From the NCBI GenBank assembly GCA_016782645.1, contig JADHYC010000013.1:1-45516 (forward strand): a stretch of DNA of 45,516 nt, read 5' to 3'. The notes beneath the pieces are model-generated. The model worked only from the letters and a program-made list of their open reading frames with translations, was not told the origin of the DNA and searched no databases. Both the position numbers and the translations under genes were made by a program. Position 1 is the first letter of the stretch. Each line of letters opens with the position of its first letter. This document shows, piece after piece, positions 17,609-26,588 of this stretch. This DNA comes from Fidelibacterota bacterium (GTDB lineage Bacteria > Fidelibacterota > UBA2242).

Positions 17609-18904
17609 GTGAATAAAAGAACAACTTTTTCAATCACTTCTCTTGGATGTCCCAAAAATACTGTTGATTCTGAGATACTCAAAGGTGGATTGATTAATTC
17701 GGGTTTTATTTATGCTGATAATCCTGAAAGGGCAGAAGTTATAATTATTAACACTTGCGGATTTATAGAATTGGCAAGAGAAGAATCGATAGATACAATT
17801 CTTGATGCGATAATGTTGAAGAAAAAAGGAAATGTAAAAAAAGTACTAGTGATAGGATGCATGCCGCAGCGATATGGTGAAGAATTAAGAAAAGAATTTC
17901 CCGAAGTCGATGGAATATATGGTGTAGAATCACAGGGCGCTATTGTAAGAGAACTTTCAGGGAAGAACGTAAAGTTATGTTGTGTAGAAGAAATAAGGTC
18001 AATAATGACCCCAGAACATTATGCATATCTGAGAATTGCTGAGGGTTGTGACAATACTTGTTCATTTTGTTCTATTCCGTTTATGCGGGGTAAGCAAAAG
18101 AGCAGGTTAATAAAAAGCATTATTGAAGAGTCTGTATATCTTCATAATAAAGGCGTTAAGGAACTGATTTTAATAGCGCAGGATTTGACAAGATATGGTA
18201 CTGACCTACCTGATAAAATTACACTGGCTGATATGCTTGAAGAGCTTTTGTCTTTAAATCTATTTCACTGGGTAAGAATAATGTATTCTAATCCAGATTT
18301 CTGGACGACGAAACTAAATGATCTATTTGGCAAATATCCGAATCTTTGTCCTTATATAGATATTCCCATACAGCATGCTTCTGACAGAATTTTGGAACTT
18401 ATGAATAGAGGAAGGAGTTGTGAGGAGATACGGCATATTTTAAAGTCCATTAGAAGCGATGTGCCGAATGTAGCATTGAGAACTTCTTTGATCGTTGGAT
18501 TCCCCTCTGAAACTGAGGATGATTTCAATGAGCTGCTCGATTTTGTAGAAGAAGTGAAATTTGAACGCCTGGGTGTTTTTACATATTCAGAAGAAGAAGG
18601 AACAAGTGCTGAGAAATTGGAAAATAATGTTCCGGAAAAGGAGAAAGAGCAACGTAAAGATATCGTGATGGCGATTCAATACGATATTTCGGGTGAGTTT
18701 GCAATGAGTAAGGTCGGGGAACAATTGGAAATTCTTGTCGAAAGCAAAGATGATTCCGGTTATATCGGAAGAACTGTCTGGGATGCTCCTGAAATTGATT
18801 GTTTTGTAAGAGTTCATAGTGAAGAAGCTCTCGAAGTTGGTGAGTTTTACAAGGTGAAAATTGATAGTGTTGAAGGGTTAGATTTAGTTGGTAAGGTACG
18901 GTAA
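17609..18904 (+). CDS. rimO: Ribosomal protein S12 methylthiotransferase RimO
   Basis: RimO is a radical SAM enzyme that adds a methylthio group to an aspartate of ribosomal protein S12. The N-terminal UPF0004 domain starts with the RimO-specific SLGCPKNTVDSE and includes INTCGF. The radical SAM cluster ligands are C147, C151 and C154 in GCDNTCSFCSIP. A C-terminal TRAM domain (about 365-431) completes the normal 431-residue architecture. Auxiliary cluster cysteines are in GCPKN, INTCGF and VIGCMPQ. It is not MiaB or MtaB by its N-terminal motif. Start GTG 17609. Confidence 0.96.
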   Translation: MNKRTTFSITSLGCPKNTVDSEILKGGLINSGFIYADNPERAEVIIINTCGFIELAREESIDTILDAIMLKKKGNVKKVLVIGCMPQRYGEELRKEFPEVDGIYGVESQGAIVRELSGKNVKLCCVEEIRSIMTPEHYAYLRIAEGCDNTCSFCSIPFMRGKQKSRLIKSIIEESVYLHNKGVKELILIAQDLTRYGTDLPDKITLADMLEELLSLNLFHWVRIMYSNPDFWTTKLNDLFGKYPNLCPYIDIPIQHASDRILELMNRGRSCEEIRHILKSIRSDVPNVALRTSLIVGFPSETEDDFNELLDFVEEVKFERLGVFTYSEEEGTSAEKLENNVPEKEKEQRKDIVMAIQYDISGEFAMSKVGEQLEILVESKDDSGYIGRTVWDAPEIDCFVRVHSEEALEVGEFYKVKIDSVEGLDLVGKVR

Positions 18905-18908
18905 TAAA

Positions 18909-18941
18909 AAACCTGTCAGGTTTCCAAAACCGGACAGGTTT
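18909..18941. repeat. Stable hairpin after rimO (AAACCTGTC palindrome)
   Basis: Arms AAACCTGTC (18909-18917) and GACAGGTTT (18933-18941) pair perfectly; after an A/G mismatch, GGTTT and AAACC pair around a CCA loop. On the minus strand a run of six T follows the stem, but on the plus strand only AGAGTATTC follows. It begins five bases after the rimO stop, so it may end that transcript, act in both directions, or be one copy of a dispersed palindromic family. Confidence 0.6.
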
Positions 18942-18955
18942 AGAGTATTCATACC

Positions 18956-18984
18956 TTGACTTTGCAAAGACTCGTTTCTAATTT
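18956..18984 (+). promoter_or_regulatory. Possible promoter of the CopG antitoxin gene
   Basis: TTGACT (18956-18961), 17 bases, then TAATTT (18979-18984). The -35 box is strong and the -10 box poor. It fits a transcript starting just before the ribosome-binding site at 19001. Confidence 0.3.
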
Positions 18985-19015
18985 CACCGGTAAATTCGAC
19001 GGAGAAAGATACAAA

Positions 19016-19333
19016 TTGACCAAGGTAGATAGAGAAGAGCATGAATTGTCTGAGTCAGTTGAAAACGGTGAATGGCAATCTGTTGAAAATCTGGATGAAG
19101 AAATAGCCAAATCTAAAGAATACGCTCAAAATACTTTTATAAAAAACCAGAGAATGAATATTAGAATATCACAGAAAGACCTGAATGCACTTAAAATCAG
19201 GGCTGCCGAAGAAGGTCTGCCATATCAAACATTAGTTGCTAGTATCATTCATAAATATCTTTCTAATAATTTAGTTGAAAGGAAACCTGTATATGAGGTT
19301 CATGAAGCAAAACCAGGATTGAGAAAGTCATGA
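19016..19333 (+). CDS. CopG/ribbon-helix-helix family antitoxin, apparently orphan
   Basis: The 105-residue product matches the CopG_antitoxin group: SVENGEWQSVENLDEEI, then KNQRMNIRISQKDLNALKIRA and EGLPYQTLVASIIHKY, which form the ribbon-helix-helix DNA-binding unit. Such proteins normally repress their own operon and neutralise a BrnT- or RelE-like toxin encoded next door, but no toxin frame is present on either side. I chose TTG 19016 because GGAGAAAG lies seven bases upstream; the longer frame from 18956 starts inside a likely -35 box. It sits between two palindromic repeats, the only accessory-looking spot in a run of housekeeping genes. Confidence 0.85.
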   Translation: MTKVDREEHELSESVENGEWQSVENLDEEIAKSKEYAQNTFIKNQRMNIRISQKDLNALKIRAAEEGLPYQTLVASIIHKYLSNNLVERKPVYEVHEAKPGLRKS

Positions 19334-19341
19334 ACTGTAAT

Positions 19342-19402
19342 GCCACAAAGACACGAAGTATTTAAAATTAATAATTGATAATTTAATAAGTGCCTTTGTG
19401 GC
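19342..19402. repeat. Inverted repeat GCCACAAAG around a 43-base loop
   Basis: Perfect nine-base arms GCCACAAAG (19342-19350) and CTTTGTGGC (19394-19402). The sequence GCCACAAAGACACGAAG resembles a palindromic motif I recall as common between genes in Bacteroidota-like genomes. AAAAATATAT follows, so it might also help end transcription of the antitoxin gene. It lies before the rmlA-like gene. Confidence 0.5.
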
Positions 19403-19485
19403 AAAAATATATCCCGAAAGAGATCTCTATGTGATAAATAATCGAGTTTAAAAACTTTAAAAAATGGATAAAAAAGGGAATTAAA

Positions 19486-20550
19486 ATGAAAGCACTAATC
19501 ACAGCAGGCGGACATGGAACAAGACTAAGACCAATAACCCATACTCAGAATAAACATTTAATTCCAATTGCAAACAAACCGATTTTAAATTATGCACTGG
19601 AATATGTAAGGGATGCTGGTATAAAGGATGTTGGTATTATAACAAATCGAGAAGGATCTGAGGTAAAAGATGTATATGGAGATGGTAGTGATTTAGATTT
19701 ATATATTACTTATATACCACAGGAAAAACCATCAGGACTTGCTGATTGTGTAAAAATTGCACAGCCCTTTATTGGGGATGAACCATTTGTGTTCTATCTT
19801 GGTGATAATATTATTGTTGGTGGAATTAAAAAATTCATTGAGGAATTTGAAAGAAATAACGCTAATTGCCATCTTGTATTAGCTAAGGTAAATGATCCGG
19901 AGCGATTTGGTGTCCCGGAGATAAAAGACGGACGGATAGTTCGTGTTGAAGAAAAACCCAGGCATCCTAAAAGCGATTTTGCTGTGACCGGTATTTACAT
20001 TTACGATAAGCGTATTTTTGAAGCGGTAAATGGCATATTGCCCAGTGCAAGAGGTGAACTGGAGATTTCGGATGCTCATCAATATTTGATCAATAAGGGA
20101 TATAAGATTACATTTTCAGAGATCACTGGTTGGTGGAAAGATACAGGAAAACCTGCTGATTTACTCGAAGCTAACAGATTAGTTCTGGATAATATTGATA
20201 CTAGTGTTAAAGGAAAGGTTGATAAGAACAGCAATATTTCTGGAAGAGTAATTATTGAAAAAAGAGCAGAAATTGTTAACAGCAATGTTCGGGGACCGGC
20301 GATAATTGGCGCAGGTACGAAGATTGTTAATTCGTATATAGGTCCTTATACTTCCATTGATAGAAATTGTGAGATTATTAACTCCGAACTGGAATTTAGT
20401 ATTGTTTTAGACAATTGTCTAATCCAGAATCAAAGCATCAGAATCGAGGCGAGTTTGTTCGGGAAAGATGTCCGTATAGTGAAGGCTAATTCAAAACCGT
20501 TCACAAACCGCTTCATAATAGGTGACCAAAGTCTAATAGAAGTCAGGTAA
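19486..20550 (+). CDS. Glucose-1-phosphate thymidylyltransferase, long form (RmlA-like)
   Basis: A sugar-1-phosphate nucleotidyltransferase of 354 residues, probably making dTDP-glucose for surface sugars. The N-terminal catalytic domain begins MKALITAGGHGTRLRPIT, with KHLIPIANKP, a GDNI metal/nucleotide site and VEEKP. The C-terminal 100 or so residues form a left-handed beta-helix of hexapeptide-like repeats (NISGRVII, GPAIIGAGTKI, SYIGPYTSI), the feature of the long RmlA form seen in archaea and some bacteria. No rmlB, rmlC or rmlD genes are adjacent. AAGGGAATTAAA precedes the ATG. The substrate could also be a related sugar phosphate. Confidence 0.88.
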   Translation: MKALITAGGHGTRLRPITHTQNKHLIPIANKPILNYALEYVRDAGIKDVGIITNREGSEVKDVYGDGSDLDLYITYIPQEKPSGLADCVKIAQPFIGDEPFVFYLGDNIIVGGIKKFIEEFERNNANCHLVLAKVNDPERFGVPEIKDGRIVRVEEKPRHPKSDFAVTGIYIYDKRIFEAVNGILPSARGELEISDAHQYLINKGYKITFSEITGWWKDTGKPADLLEANRLVLDNIDTSVKGKVDKNSNISGRVIIEKRAEIVNSNVRGPAIIGAGTKIVNSYIGPYTSIDRNCEIINSELEFSIVLDNCLIQNQSIRIEASLFGKDVRIVKANSKPFTNRFIIGDQSLIEVR

Positions 20551-20552
20551 AA

Positions 20553-21851
20553 TTGATAAAAACGTTTTCTTTCAGAACCCTTGGATGTAGACTAAACCAT
20601 TCCGAATCGGATTCAATTCAATATGATCTAACACGAAGAGGGTTAAAAGCTGTTTCCTGTTTAGAGCCGGCTGATCTAACTGTAATAAATTCATGTGCTG
20701 TTACTCGTCAGGCAGAGGCAAAAACCCGTGGAGCTATTGCGGCGTCGAGACGGGCTTCACCTGGTGGAAAAATTGCAGTCATAGGCTGTTGTTCTCATTT
20801 CTGTCCCGATAAATTAATGTCCTTACCGGGTGTTGACTTGGTTTTAGGTAATTGTGAAAAATATAATCTCTATGAATACATTCTAACTTTAGAATGGGGA
20901 GGAAATGGAATTTATGTTTCCCCCATAAATGGATATGGTGCTTTTTCTCCAATTGGCGTAGCTTCTTCAGGATCACAAACTCGTGCTTTTATGAAGGTGC
21001 AAGATGGATGTGATTATAGGTGCACCTTCTGTATAATACCGTTTCTCAGGGGTAAGGCGCGAAGTAGAAAAATTGAAGCATGTATCGAGGAAGCAAAACT
21101 GCTGGAAGATTTAGGATTTCAAGAAATTGTTTTAACGGGTGTTAATGTTGGAAGCTATAAGGCGGAAGATGGCAAAGATTTATGTGATCTCATTGAATTA
21201 TTACTACGAAATTCGGGAATAAAAAGATTAAGAATTAGCTCGATAGAGCCAGATTTAGTTTCTGACAGACTCATTAATATGGTTAAAAATGAAAAACGGT
21301 TATGCCGTCATTTTCACATTCCACTTCAGCACGGCTCTGATGAAATTTTGGAATCCATGCACAGGAAGTATTACATAAAAGATTTTAAAGAATTGATAGA
21401 TAAGTTGTCAAGAGAAATTCCTGAAGTTTGTATTGGAACGGATGTGTTAGTGGGTTTTCCGGGTGAAAACGAAGAGAATTTCGTTGAAATGTATGAATTT
21501 TTAGAAAAAGCTCCATTTTCGTATCTCCATGTTTTTAGATTTTCGCCTCGACTAGGAACAGTTGCATCCGGATTAGAAGATGATATAACTCCTAATGAGA
21601 AAAAATGCCGCTCTTCAATTCTTCGTAATTTGAGTTGTTTAAAAAAACGGAATTTTTTAAATCGGTTTCTGGATAAGACTGCTATTGTTCTATTTGAGAA
21701 AAGAATTAAAGATGAATGTCTCGTTGGACTTACAGATAATTATATTAGGGTTAAAGCGGTAGTAAACAGGAATTTTATAAATGAATTAGTTAAAGTAAAA
21801 CTTAAAAGAGTTAATATTGATAGTGTAGAAGGAGAGATTATAAGTGAGTAA
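20553..21851 (+). CDS. mtaB: tRNA t6A37 methylthiotransferase MtaB
   Basis: MtaB is a radical SAM enzyme that converts t6A37 of ANN-decoding tRNAs to the methylthio form. The 432-residue protein begins with the MtaB-type TLGCRLNHSES and has INSCAVT and the radical SAM cluster GCDYRCTFC (C153, C157, C160), followed by IPFLRGKARSR. The C-terminal TRAM-like region is shorter and more divergent than in RimO. The TTG start is two bases after the previous stop, with CAGG five bases upstream. Its end overlaps the kinase gene by eight bases. Confidence 0.93.
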   Translation: MIKTFSFRTLGCRLNHSESDSIQYDLTRRGLKAVSCLEPADLTVINSCAVTRQAEAKTRGAIAASRRASPGGKIAVIGCCSHFCPDKLMSLPGVDLVLGNCEKYNLYEYILTLEWGGNGIYVSPINGYGAFSPIGVASSGSQTRAFMKVQDGCDYRCTFCIIPFLRGKARSRKIEACIEEAKLLEDLGFQEIVLTGVNVGSYKAEDGKDLCDLIELLLRNSGIKRLRISSIEPDLVSDRLINMVKNEKRLCRHFHIPLQHGSDEILESMHRKYYIKDFKELIDKLSREIPEVCIGTDVLVGFPGENEENFVEMYEFLEKAPFSYLHVFRFSPRLGTVASGLEDDITPNEKKCRSSILRNLSCLKKRNFLNRFLDKTAIVLFEKRIKDECLVGLTDNYIRVKAVVNRNFINELVKVKLKRVNIDSVEGEIISE

Positions 21852-22488
21852 TCGGACATACTTTGTAGGTATTGCTGGTAATATAGGAGTTGGAAAAACA
21901 ACAATGACGGATATTATTGCAAAGAGTTTTGGTTGGAAGCCTTATTACGAGTCCGTGATCAATAATCCTTATCTTGAAGAGTTCTACGAAGATATGAAGA
22001 GATGGAGTTTTAATTTACAGATTTATTTTTTATCCCATCGTTTTAAAGCCCATAAAAAAATGACAGAGAGTGAATATTCAACAGTTCAGGATCGAACTAT
22101 TTATGAAGACGTTGAAATATTTGCCCGTAATTTGTACGAGATGGGCAATATGAACGAGAGGGATTGGAATAACTACAAGGCATTATTTGATATCATGACT
22201 TCTTATCTAAAGAGACCCGATCTAATTCTTTATTTGCGAGCCAGTGTAGATACTCTCCTTACTCGAATAAAGAAACGCTCCCGCGGTTTTGAACGCGAAA
22301 TATCTCCTGAATATATTTATATGCTTAACCTGGCTTATGAACGCTGGATAAAGGAAGAAAAACAGAGAAGTCCGGTTATGATTGTAGAAACAGACAATTT
22401 TAATGTTTTTGAAGATAGAGATAAACTTGAAGAGTTATTGAAAAGTATCAGAAAATATTGCCCGGGAATTCGTGATTCTGAAATCTAA
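21844..22488 (+). CDS. Deoxynucleoside kinase
   Basis: This 214-residue P-loop kinase belongs to the deoxynucleoside kinase (dAK/dGK) family, which phosphorylates salvaged deoxynucleosides. Signature segments are GNIGVGKTT (P-loop), the early YYESVINNPYLEEFY, the QDRTIYED substrate-binding motif and the arginine-rich lid KKRSRGFEREIS. The substrate (deoxyadenosine, deoxyguanosine or deoxycytidine) cannot be fixed from sequence alone. GTG start within the end of mtaB. It precedes purN and purH, which fits purine metabolism. Confidence 0.9.
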   Translation: MSNRTYFVGIAGNIGVGKTTMTDIIAKSFGWKPYYESVINNPYLEEFYEDMKRWSFNLQIYFLSHRFKAHKKMTESEYSTVQDRTIYEDVEIFARNLYEMGNMNERDWNNYKALFDIMTSYLKRPDLILYLRASVDTLLTRIKKRSRGFEREISPEYIYMLNLAYERWIKEEKQRSPVMIVETDNFNVFEDRDKLEELLKSIRKYCPGIRDSEI

Positions 22489-22563
22489 AGATTTTTAATC
22501 TGTTAAATATACATAATTGCTTATGCACTATTAAATGGGTAAATTCTAATGTTATTTTAATTG

Positions 22564-23202
22564 ATGTTGAAAGCTATAAAATTGAAAAACATTGCAATTT
22601 TTGCTTCAGGGCGAGGTTCTAATTTTGCAGCAATTTTAGAACAAATTCAGAGGGGGAATATACCCGCTCAAATTCGTTGTATTATAAGCGATTATACACA
22701 TCCACCTGTATTTGATATTGCAGGTAAAGCTGGAATTTCTACACACTGGGTTAATAGAAAGCAGTTTGATTCCAGAGATGACTATACGATTTTTTTATTA
22801 TCACTTCTTGAGAAATACAAAGTTGATTTAGTTATACTTGCAGGATATTTAAAACTCATACCAATGCCTATTGTTAAAAGATACAAAAATTCGATGATAA
22901 ATATTCACCCTGCACTTCTACCGAATTTCTGTGGAAAGGGTTTTTATGGCATAAAAGTTCACGAAGCAGTTATTGAATCAGGAGTAAAAATAACCGGTGT
23001 GACAGTTCACTTTGTTGATGAACACTATGACACCGGTCCAATAATTATACAGGAGAAAGTGGAAGTGTTACCTGATGATATCCCTGAAACATTAGCAAAA
23101 AGAGTACTTAAAATTGAACATAAAGTTTATCCCGAGGTAGTTAAAGCATTTTGTGACGGGAGATTAGAGGTTGTAGACAGAAAGGTTCTTTGGAGAGAAT
23201 GA
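22564..23202 (+). CDS. purN: Phosphoribosylglycinamide formyltransferase
   Basis: PurN transfers a formyl group from 10-formyl-THF to GAR in purine synthesis. The 212-residue enzyme has FASGRGSNF at the phosphate-binding start, the catalytic pair in INIHPALLPNF (Asn and His) and the aspartate in TVHFVDEHYDTGPII. Between these, FCGKGFYGIKVHEAVI is the family's folate loop. I took ATG 22564; a TTG one codon upstream and another one codon downstream are possible, and no strong ribosome-binding site decides. The stop overlaps the purH ATG (ATGA). Confidence 0.95.
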   Translation: MLKAIKLKNIAIFASGRGSNFAAILEQIQRGNIPAQIRCIISDYTHPPVFDIAGKAGISTHWVNRKQFDSRDDYTIFLLSLLEKYKVDLVILAGYLKLIPMPIVKRYKNSMINIHPALLPNFCGKGFYGIKVHEAVIESGVKITGVTVHFVDEHYDTGPIIIQEKVEVLPDDIPETLAKRVLKIEHKVYPEVVKAFCDGRLEVVDRKVLWRE

Positions 23203-24743
23203 GTTCGCTAGCAATCAAAAGGGCTATTATAAGTGTTTGGGATAAGGAGGGAATTATTCCTCTGGCACAATCGCTTGTGAAAAAGGGGATTAAAATTTTC
23301 TCTACTGGTGGAACGTATAAAAAATTAATAGAGGCTGGAATAAAAGCCTCAACAATCGAGGATTTAACCGAATCCCCAGAAATTCTCAATGGCAGGGTAA
23401 AAACTCTTCACCCATCGGTATTTGCAGGAATTCTGGCAGATGGTGACAATCCTTCACATAAGGAAGATCTTAAATCTATCTCATCTTCAGAGTTTCAACT
23501 TGTTATCGTAAACCTGTATCCATTTGCAGAAACATTCCATTCAGGTGAGAAAAGTACTGAAGCAATTATCGAGATGATTGACATCGGTGGACCTAGCATG
23601 TTACGCGCAGCAGCAAAAAATTACAAGGGTGTTGCCGTTCTTTCAGCCCCTGAGCAATATGAAAGATTTCAGGAGCGTTTGGAGAATAATAAAATAGATG
23701 TTGAATATCGTAGGGAACTTGCGAGCGCAGTTTTTATGAAGACCGCTTTGTATGATTCAGAGATTTCGAACTATTTCTCGGAATGCGATGAAGGAAAAAT
23801 GCCTGCATTATTATTTGGAGCTTATAAAAAATCCAATACACTTCGATATGGTGAGAATCCAGATCAAAGAGCCTCTGTATATGCTCCTATCTATAGTAGA
23901 AAGTGGGAGCCTTTTAAAAAATTGCAAGGGAAAGAAATATCATATAACAACTATGTTGACTGCCTATCGGCTTATCGAATAGTTGCCGGGTTGGAAGGCA
24001 CAGCTTGTGTCAATATTAAACATACAAATCCCTGTGGTTTTGGTATAGGGAAAACTGTATTAGATGCATATAAAAGAGCAGTTAAAACCGATCCTGTTAG
24101 CTACTTTGGCGGTATCGTTGGTGTAAATTGCATAGTTGATGAGGAATTGGCTGAAGAACTCACTAAAAGTTTTCTTGAATGTATTGTGGCGCCTGGATTT
24201 ACAGATGATGCTCTGAAAGTTTTAAACAGAAAGAAAAAATTAAGAATTTTAATACCAATCTCTTCTGATCTTGAATCAAATTTTGATCTGAAGAGCTATG
24301 GCAAAGGGATGTTAGTTCAAGACATACAGAATCCTTCGGATGATGAAAGTTCATGGGAAGTAGTTACTGAGAGGAAACCTGATCCTGAGCAGATCGTTGC
24401 AGTTCGACTTGGATGGCATTTAATCAAGGCTGTTAAATCAAATGCTATTGTTTTGAGTGATAGTGATGGCGCTGTTGGAATTGGAGCCGGACAGATGTCA
24501 AGAGTAGATTCTTTGAAAATTGCCATAAGGAAAGCACAAGAAGCTAAAATACATATTCAGAATTCAGTTATGGCGTCCGATGCATTTTTCCCTTTTAGAG
24601 ATTCAGTTGAGCTTGCCGCTGAGCATGGGGTTGTGGGGGTAGTTCAGCCCGGGGGAAGCATCAGGGACAAGGATGTAATTGCCGCCTGTAATGAGCATAA
24701 GCTTTTTATGATATTCACTGGAAAAAGAGTTTTTAAACATTAA
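23199..24743 (+). CDS. purH: Bifunctional AICAR transformylase/IMP cyclohydrolase
   Basis: PurH carries out the last two steps of IMP synthesis. The N-terminal IMP cyclohydrolase domain (about 1-195) starts IKRAIISVWDKEGI and contains FSTGGTYK and GRVKTLHP. The C-terminal transformylase domain includes RYGENPDQ, KHTNPCGFG and the end segment SDAFFPFRDSVE to QPGGSIRD. The length, 514 residues, is normal. ATG 23199 overlaps the purN stop; TTG 23190 is an alternative that adds three residues. mreB starts 18 bases after the stop, so both may share a transcript. Confidence 0.96.
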   Translation: MSSLAIKRAIISVWDKEGIIPLAQSLVKKGIKIFSTGGTYKKLIEAGIKASTIEDLTESPEILNGRVKTLHPSVFAGILADGDNPSHKEDLKSISSSEFQLVIVNLYPFAETFHSGEKSTEAIIEMIDIGGPSMLRAAAKNYKGVAVLSAPEQYERFQERLENNKIDVEYRRELASAVFMKTALYDSEISNYFSECDEGKMPALLFGAYKKSNTLRYGENPDQRASVYAPIYSRKWEPFKKLQGKEISYNNYVDCLSAYRIVAGLEGTACVNIKHTNPCGFGIGKTVLDAYKRAVKTDPVSYFGGIVGVNCIVDEELAEELTKSFLECIVAPGFTDDALKVLNRKKKLRILIPISSDLESNFDLKSYGKGMLVQDIQNPSDDESSWEVVTERKPDPEQIVAVRLGWHLIKAVKSNAIVLSDSDGAVGIGAGQMSRVDSLKIAIRKAQEAKIHIQNSVMASDAFFPFRDSVELAAEHGVVGVVQPGGSIRDKDVIAACNEHKLFMIFTGKRVFKH

Positions 24744-24761
24744 AACATTTCTGGAGTAGTT

Positions 24762-25775
24762 ATGGGAATTAGATTTTTTAATATTTTTTCAGGAGATATT
24801 GGCATCGATCTTGGCACTGCAAATACATTAATATATATGAAAGGCAAGGGGGTTATTTTAAATGAACCTTCGGTTGTTGCTCGTTCCGCGCATGATGAAG
24901 AAGTAGTTGCAGTTGGTAGTGAAGCAAAGGAGATGGTGGGGAAGACTCACAAGGATATTAATACTGTCAGACCTCTGAAAGACGGAGTTATTGCTGATTT
25001 TGAGATGACTGATAGTATGATTAGGGGGTTTATTAGAAAAATTAATATAAGCCGTATCGCTCGACCGAGAATGGTTATATGTATACCTTCGGGGATTACG
25101 GAGGTAGAAAAAAGGGCTGTGAAAGATTCTGCCGATAGAATGAATGCAAGGAGTGTTTATTTAATTGAAGAACCTGTTGCTGCAGCAATAGGAATAGGGA
25201 TAGATATATCAAAACCTGTGGGTAATATTATTGTGGATGTTGGTGGAGGAACTACTGAAATTGCAGTGATTGCCTTGAACGGTATTGTTACCAAACAGAC
25301 AATTCGGATTGCTGGTGATGAGATGGATGATGCAATTATTCAATATTTTAAGGGTGAGCACAACCTGTTAATTGGTGAAAGAACTGCTGAATGGATAAAG
25401 TGTACGATTGGTTCTGCTATGCCGATCAATGATACTACAATACCCGTAAAGGGACGCAGTCTTATTGCGGGAATACCCAAGACAATTGAAGTTTCATCAG
25501 TTGAAATTAGAGAATGTCTGAAAGATACGGTAGATTTAATTGTTCAGGCAATTAAACAGGCTCTTGAAATGACTCCGCCCGAGCTTTCATCTGATATTTT
25601 GGACAGGGGAATTATCTTGTCAGGTGGAGGGGCTTTATTAAAAGGGCTTGATCAGCGAATTCGTGTTGAGACAGACCTCCCTGTAAATGTTGCAGAAAAT
25701 CCACTGTTATCTGTTGTTACAGGTACAGGTATAGTTATTGAAAATATTGATGAGTATAAAGAGGTATTGGCTTAG
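24762..25775 (+). CDS. mreB: Rod-shape actin homologue MreB
   Basis: MreB forms membrane-bound filaments that guide elongation-mode peptidoglycan synthesis. The 337-residue protein has the actin-fold phosphate loops GIDLGTANTLIY and DVGGGTTEIAVI, the EPVAAAIG segment and the LSGGGALLKGLD adenosine motif. The order mreB-mreC-mreD-mrdA-rodA is the classical elongasome operon, so the cell is probably rod-shaped. Confidence 0.98.
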   Translation: MGIRFFNIFSGDIGIDLGTANTLIYMKGKGVILNEPSVVARSAHDEEVVAVGSEAKEMVGKTHKDINTVRPLKDGVIADFEMTDSMIRGFIRKINISRIARPRMVICIPSGITEVEKRAVKDSADRMNARSVYLIEEPVAAAIGIGIDISKPVGNIIVDVGGGTTEIAVIALNGIVTKQTIRIAGDEMDDAIIQYFKGEHNLLIGERTAEWIKCTIGSAMPINDTTIPVKGRSLIAGIPKTIEVSSVEIRECLKDTVDLIVQAIKQALEMTPPELSSDILDRGIILSGGGALLKGLDQRIRVETDLPVNVAENPLLSVVTGTGIVIENIDEYKEVLA

Positions 25776-25781
25776 TTTTAA

Positions 25782-26588
25782 ATGTTAAAAAAATTTTTTG
25801 GACTCATCTTTGATTTTTATGAGTATTTATTGCTTTTTATTCTTGTTGCTCTTTCTTTTACCGTTTTATTAATGAATGAAGTTCCTCAGGTTCGTGCAAT
25901 TCAAGGAGATATTGCTGACATTTTCTCTTTTATACACTATCCAAATATGTGGATAAATCAACTTTCAAATCTTGTTGAAGAGAATCAACGTTTAAAAGAA
26001 GACAATTTGAGACTCTCCCTTTTAAATGCTGAATTGAAGGAGTCTTATATAGAGAATCAACGTTTACGGAGTATGCTGAATTTTGTTGATTCAACACATT
26101 TTGATATTGTTCCAGCGAGAGTTATGAATCGTGGTACAACTCCTGTATTTAATTCAATTCTTATTGATGTTGGAAGTAGTCATGGTATTGGGCCCAATAT
26201 GGCAGTTATTTCAACGGAAGGAGTCATAGGGAAAACAGTATCAGTGGGTAGTAGCACAACTCTAGCTCAAATTTTTACTGATGTTAATTTCCGAATAAGT
26301 GTGAAGTTTCAAACATCGCGTGTTTTGGGGATTATGCAATGGCATTTCGAAGGTTTAGCAGAGGTAAGGGAGATTCCTAAAACTGTGATAATTCATCCTG
26401 GAGAAAAAGTCATTACTTCCGGATTTAGCGATATTTACCCGGCAGGTCTTTTAATTGGAGAAGTATTAGATTTGGAGCCATCTGGAGATGGTCTTTATCA
26501 GGTAGCAGTTATTCAACCATATGTTGATATAAATTCAATAGAAGAAGTTTTTGTTATTATTTCAAGAAAATGCTACAAAAAGTTATAG
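25782..26588 (+). CDS. mreC: Rod-shape determining protein MreC
   Basis: MreC is the bitopic periplasmic scaffold that links MreB to PBP2. The 268-residue protein has one N-terminal membrane helix (about 12-32), a coiled coil (about 60-95, ENQRLKEDNLRLSLL then ENQRLRSML) and the double beta-barrel domain, with VMNRGTTPVFNSILID, GSSHGIGPNMAVI and GEKVITSGFSDIYPAGLLIGEV. It ends inside the start of mreD, overlapping by 19 bases. Confidence 0.95.
   Translation: MLKKFFGLIFDFYEYLLLFILVALSFTVLLMNEVPQVRAIQGDIADIFSFIHYPNMWINQLSNLVEENQRLKEDNLRLSLLNAELKESYIENQRLRSMLNFVDSTHFDIVPARVMNRGTTPVFNSILIDVGSSHGIGPNMAVISTEGVIGKTVSVGSSTTLAQIFTDVNFRISVKFQTSRVLGIMQWHFEGLAEVREIPKTVIIHPGEKVITSGFSDIYPAGLLIGEVLDLEPSGDGLYQVAVIQPYVDINSIEEVFVIISRKCYKKL

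Noticed and set aside
18956..19015. Upstream TTG start for the CopG antitoxin
   Set aside because: The extra 20 residues do not fit the family, the TTG lies in a likely -35 box, and a better start with GGAGAAAG stands at 19016.
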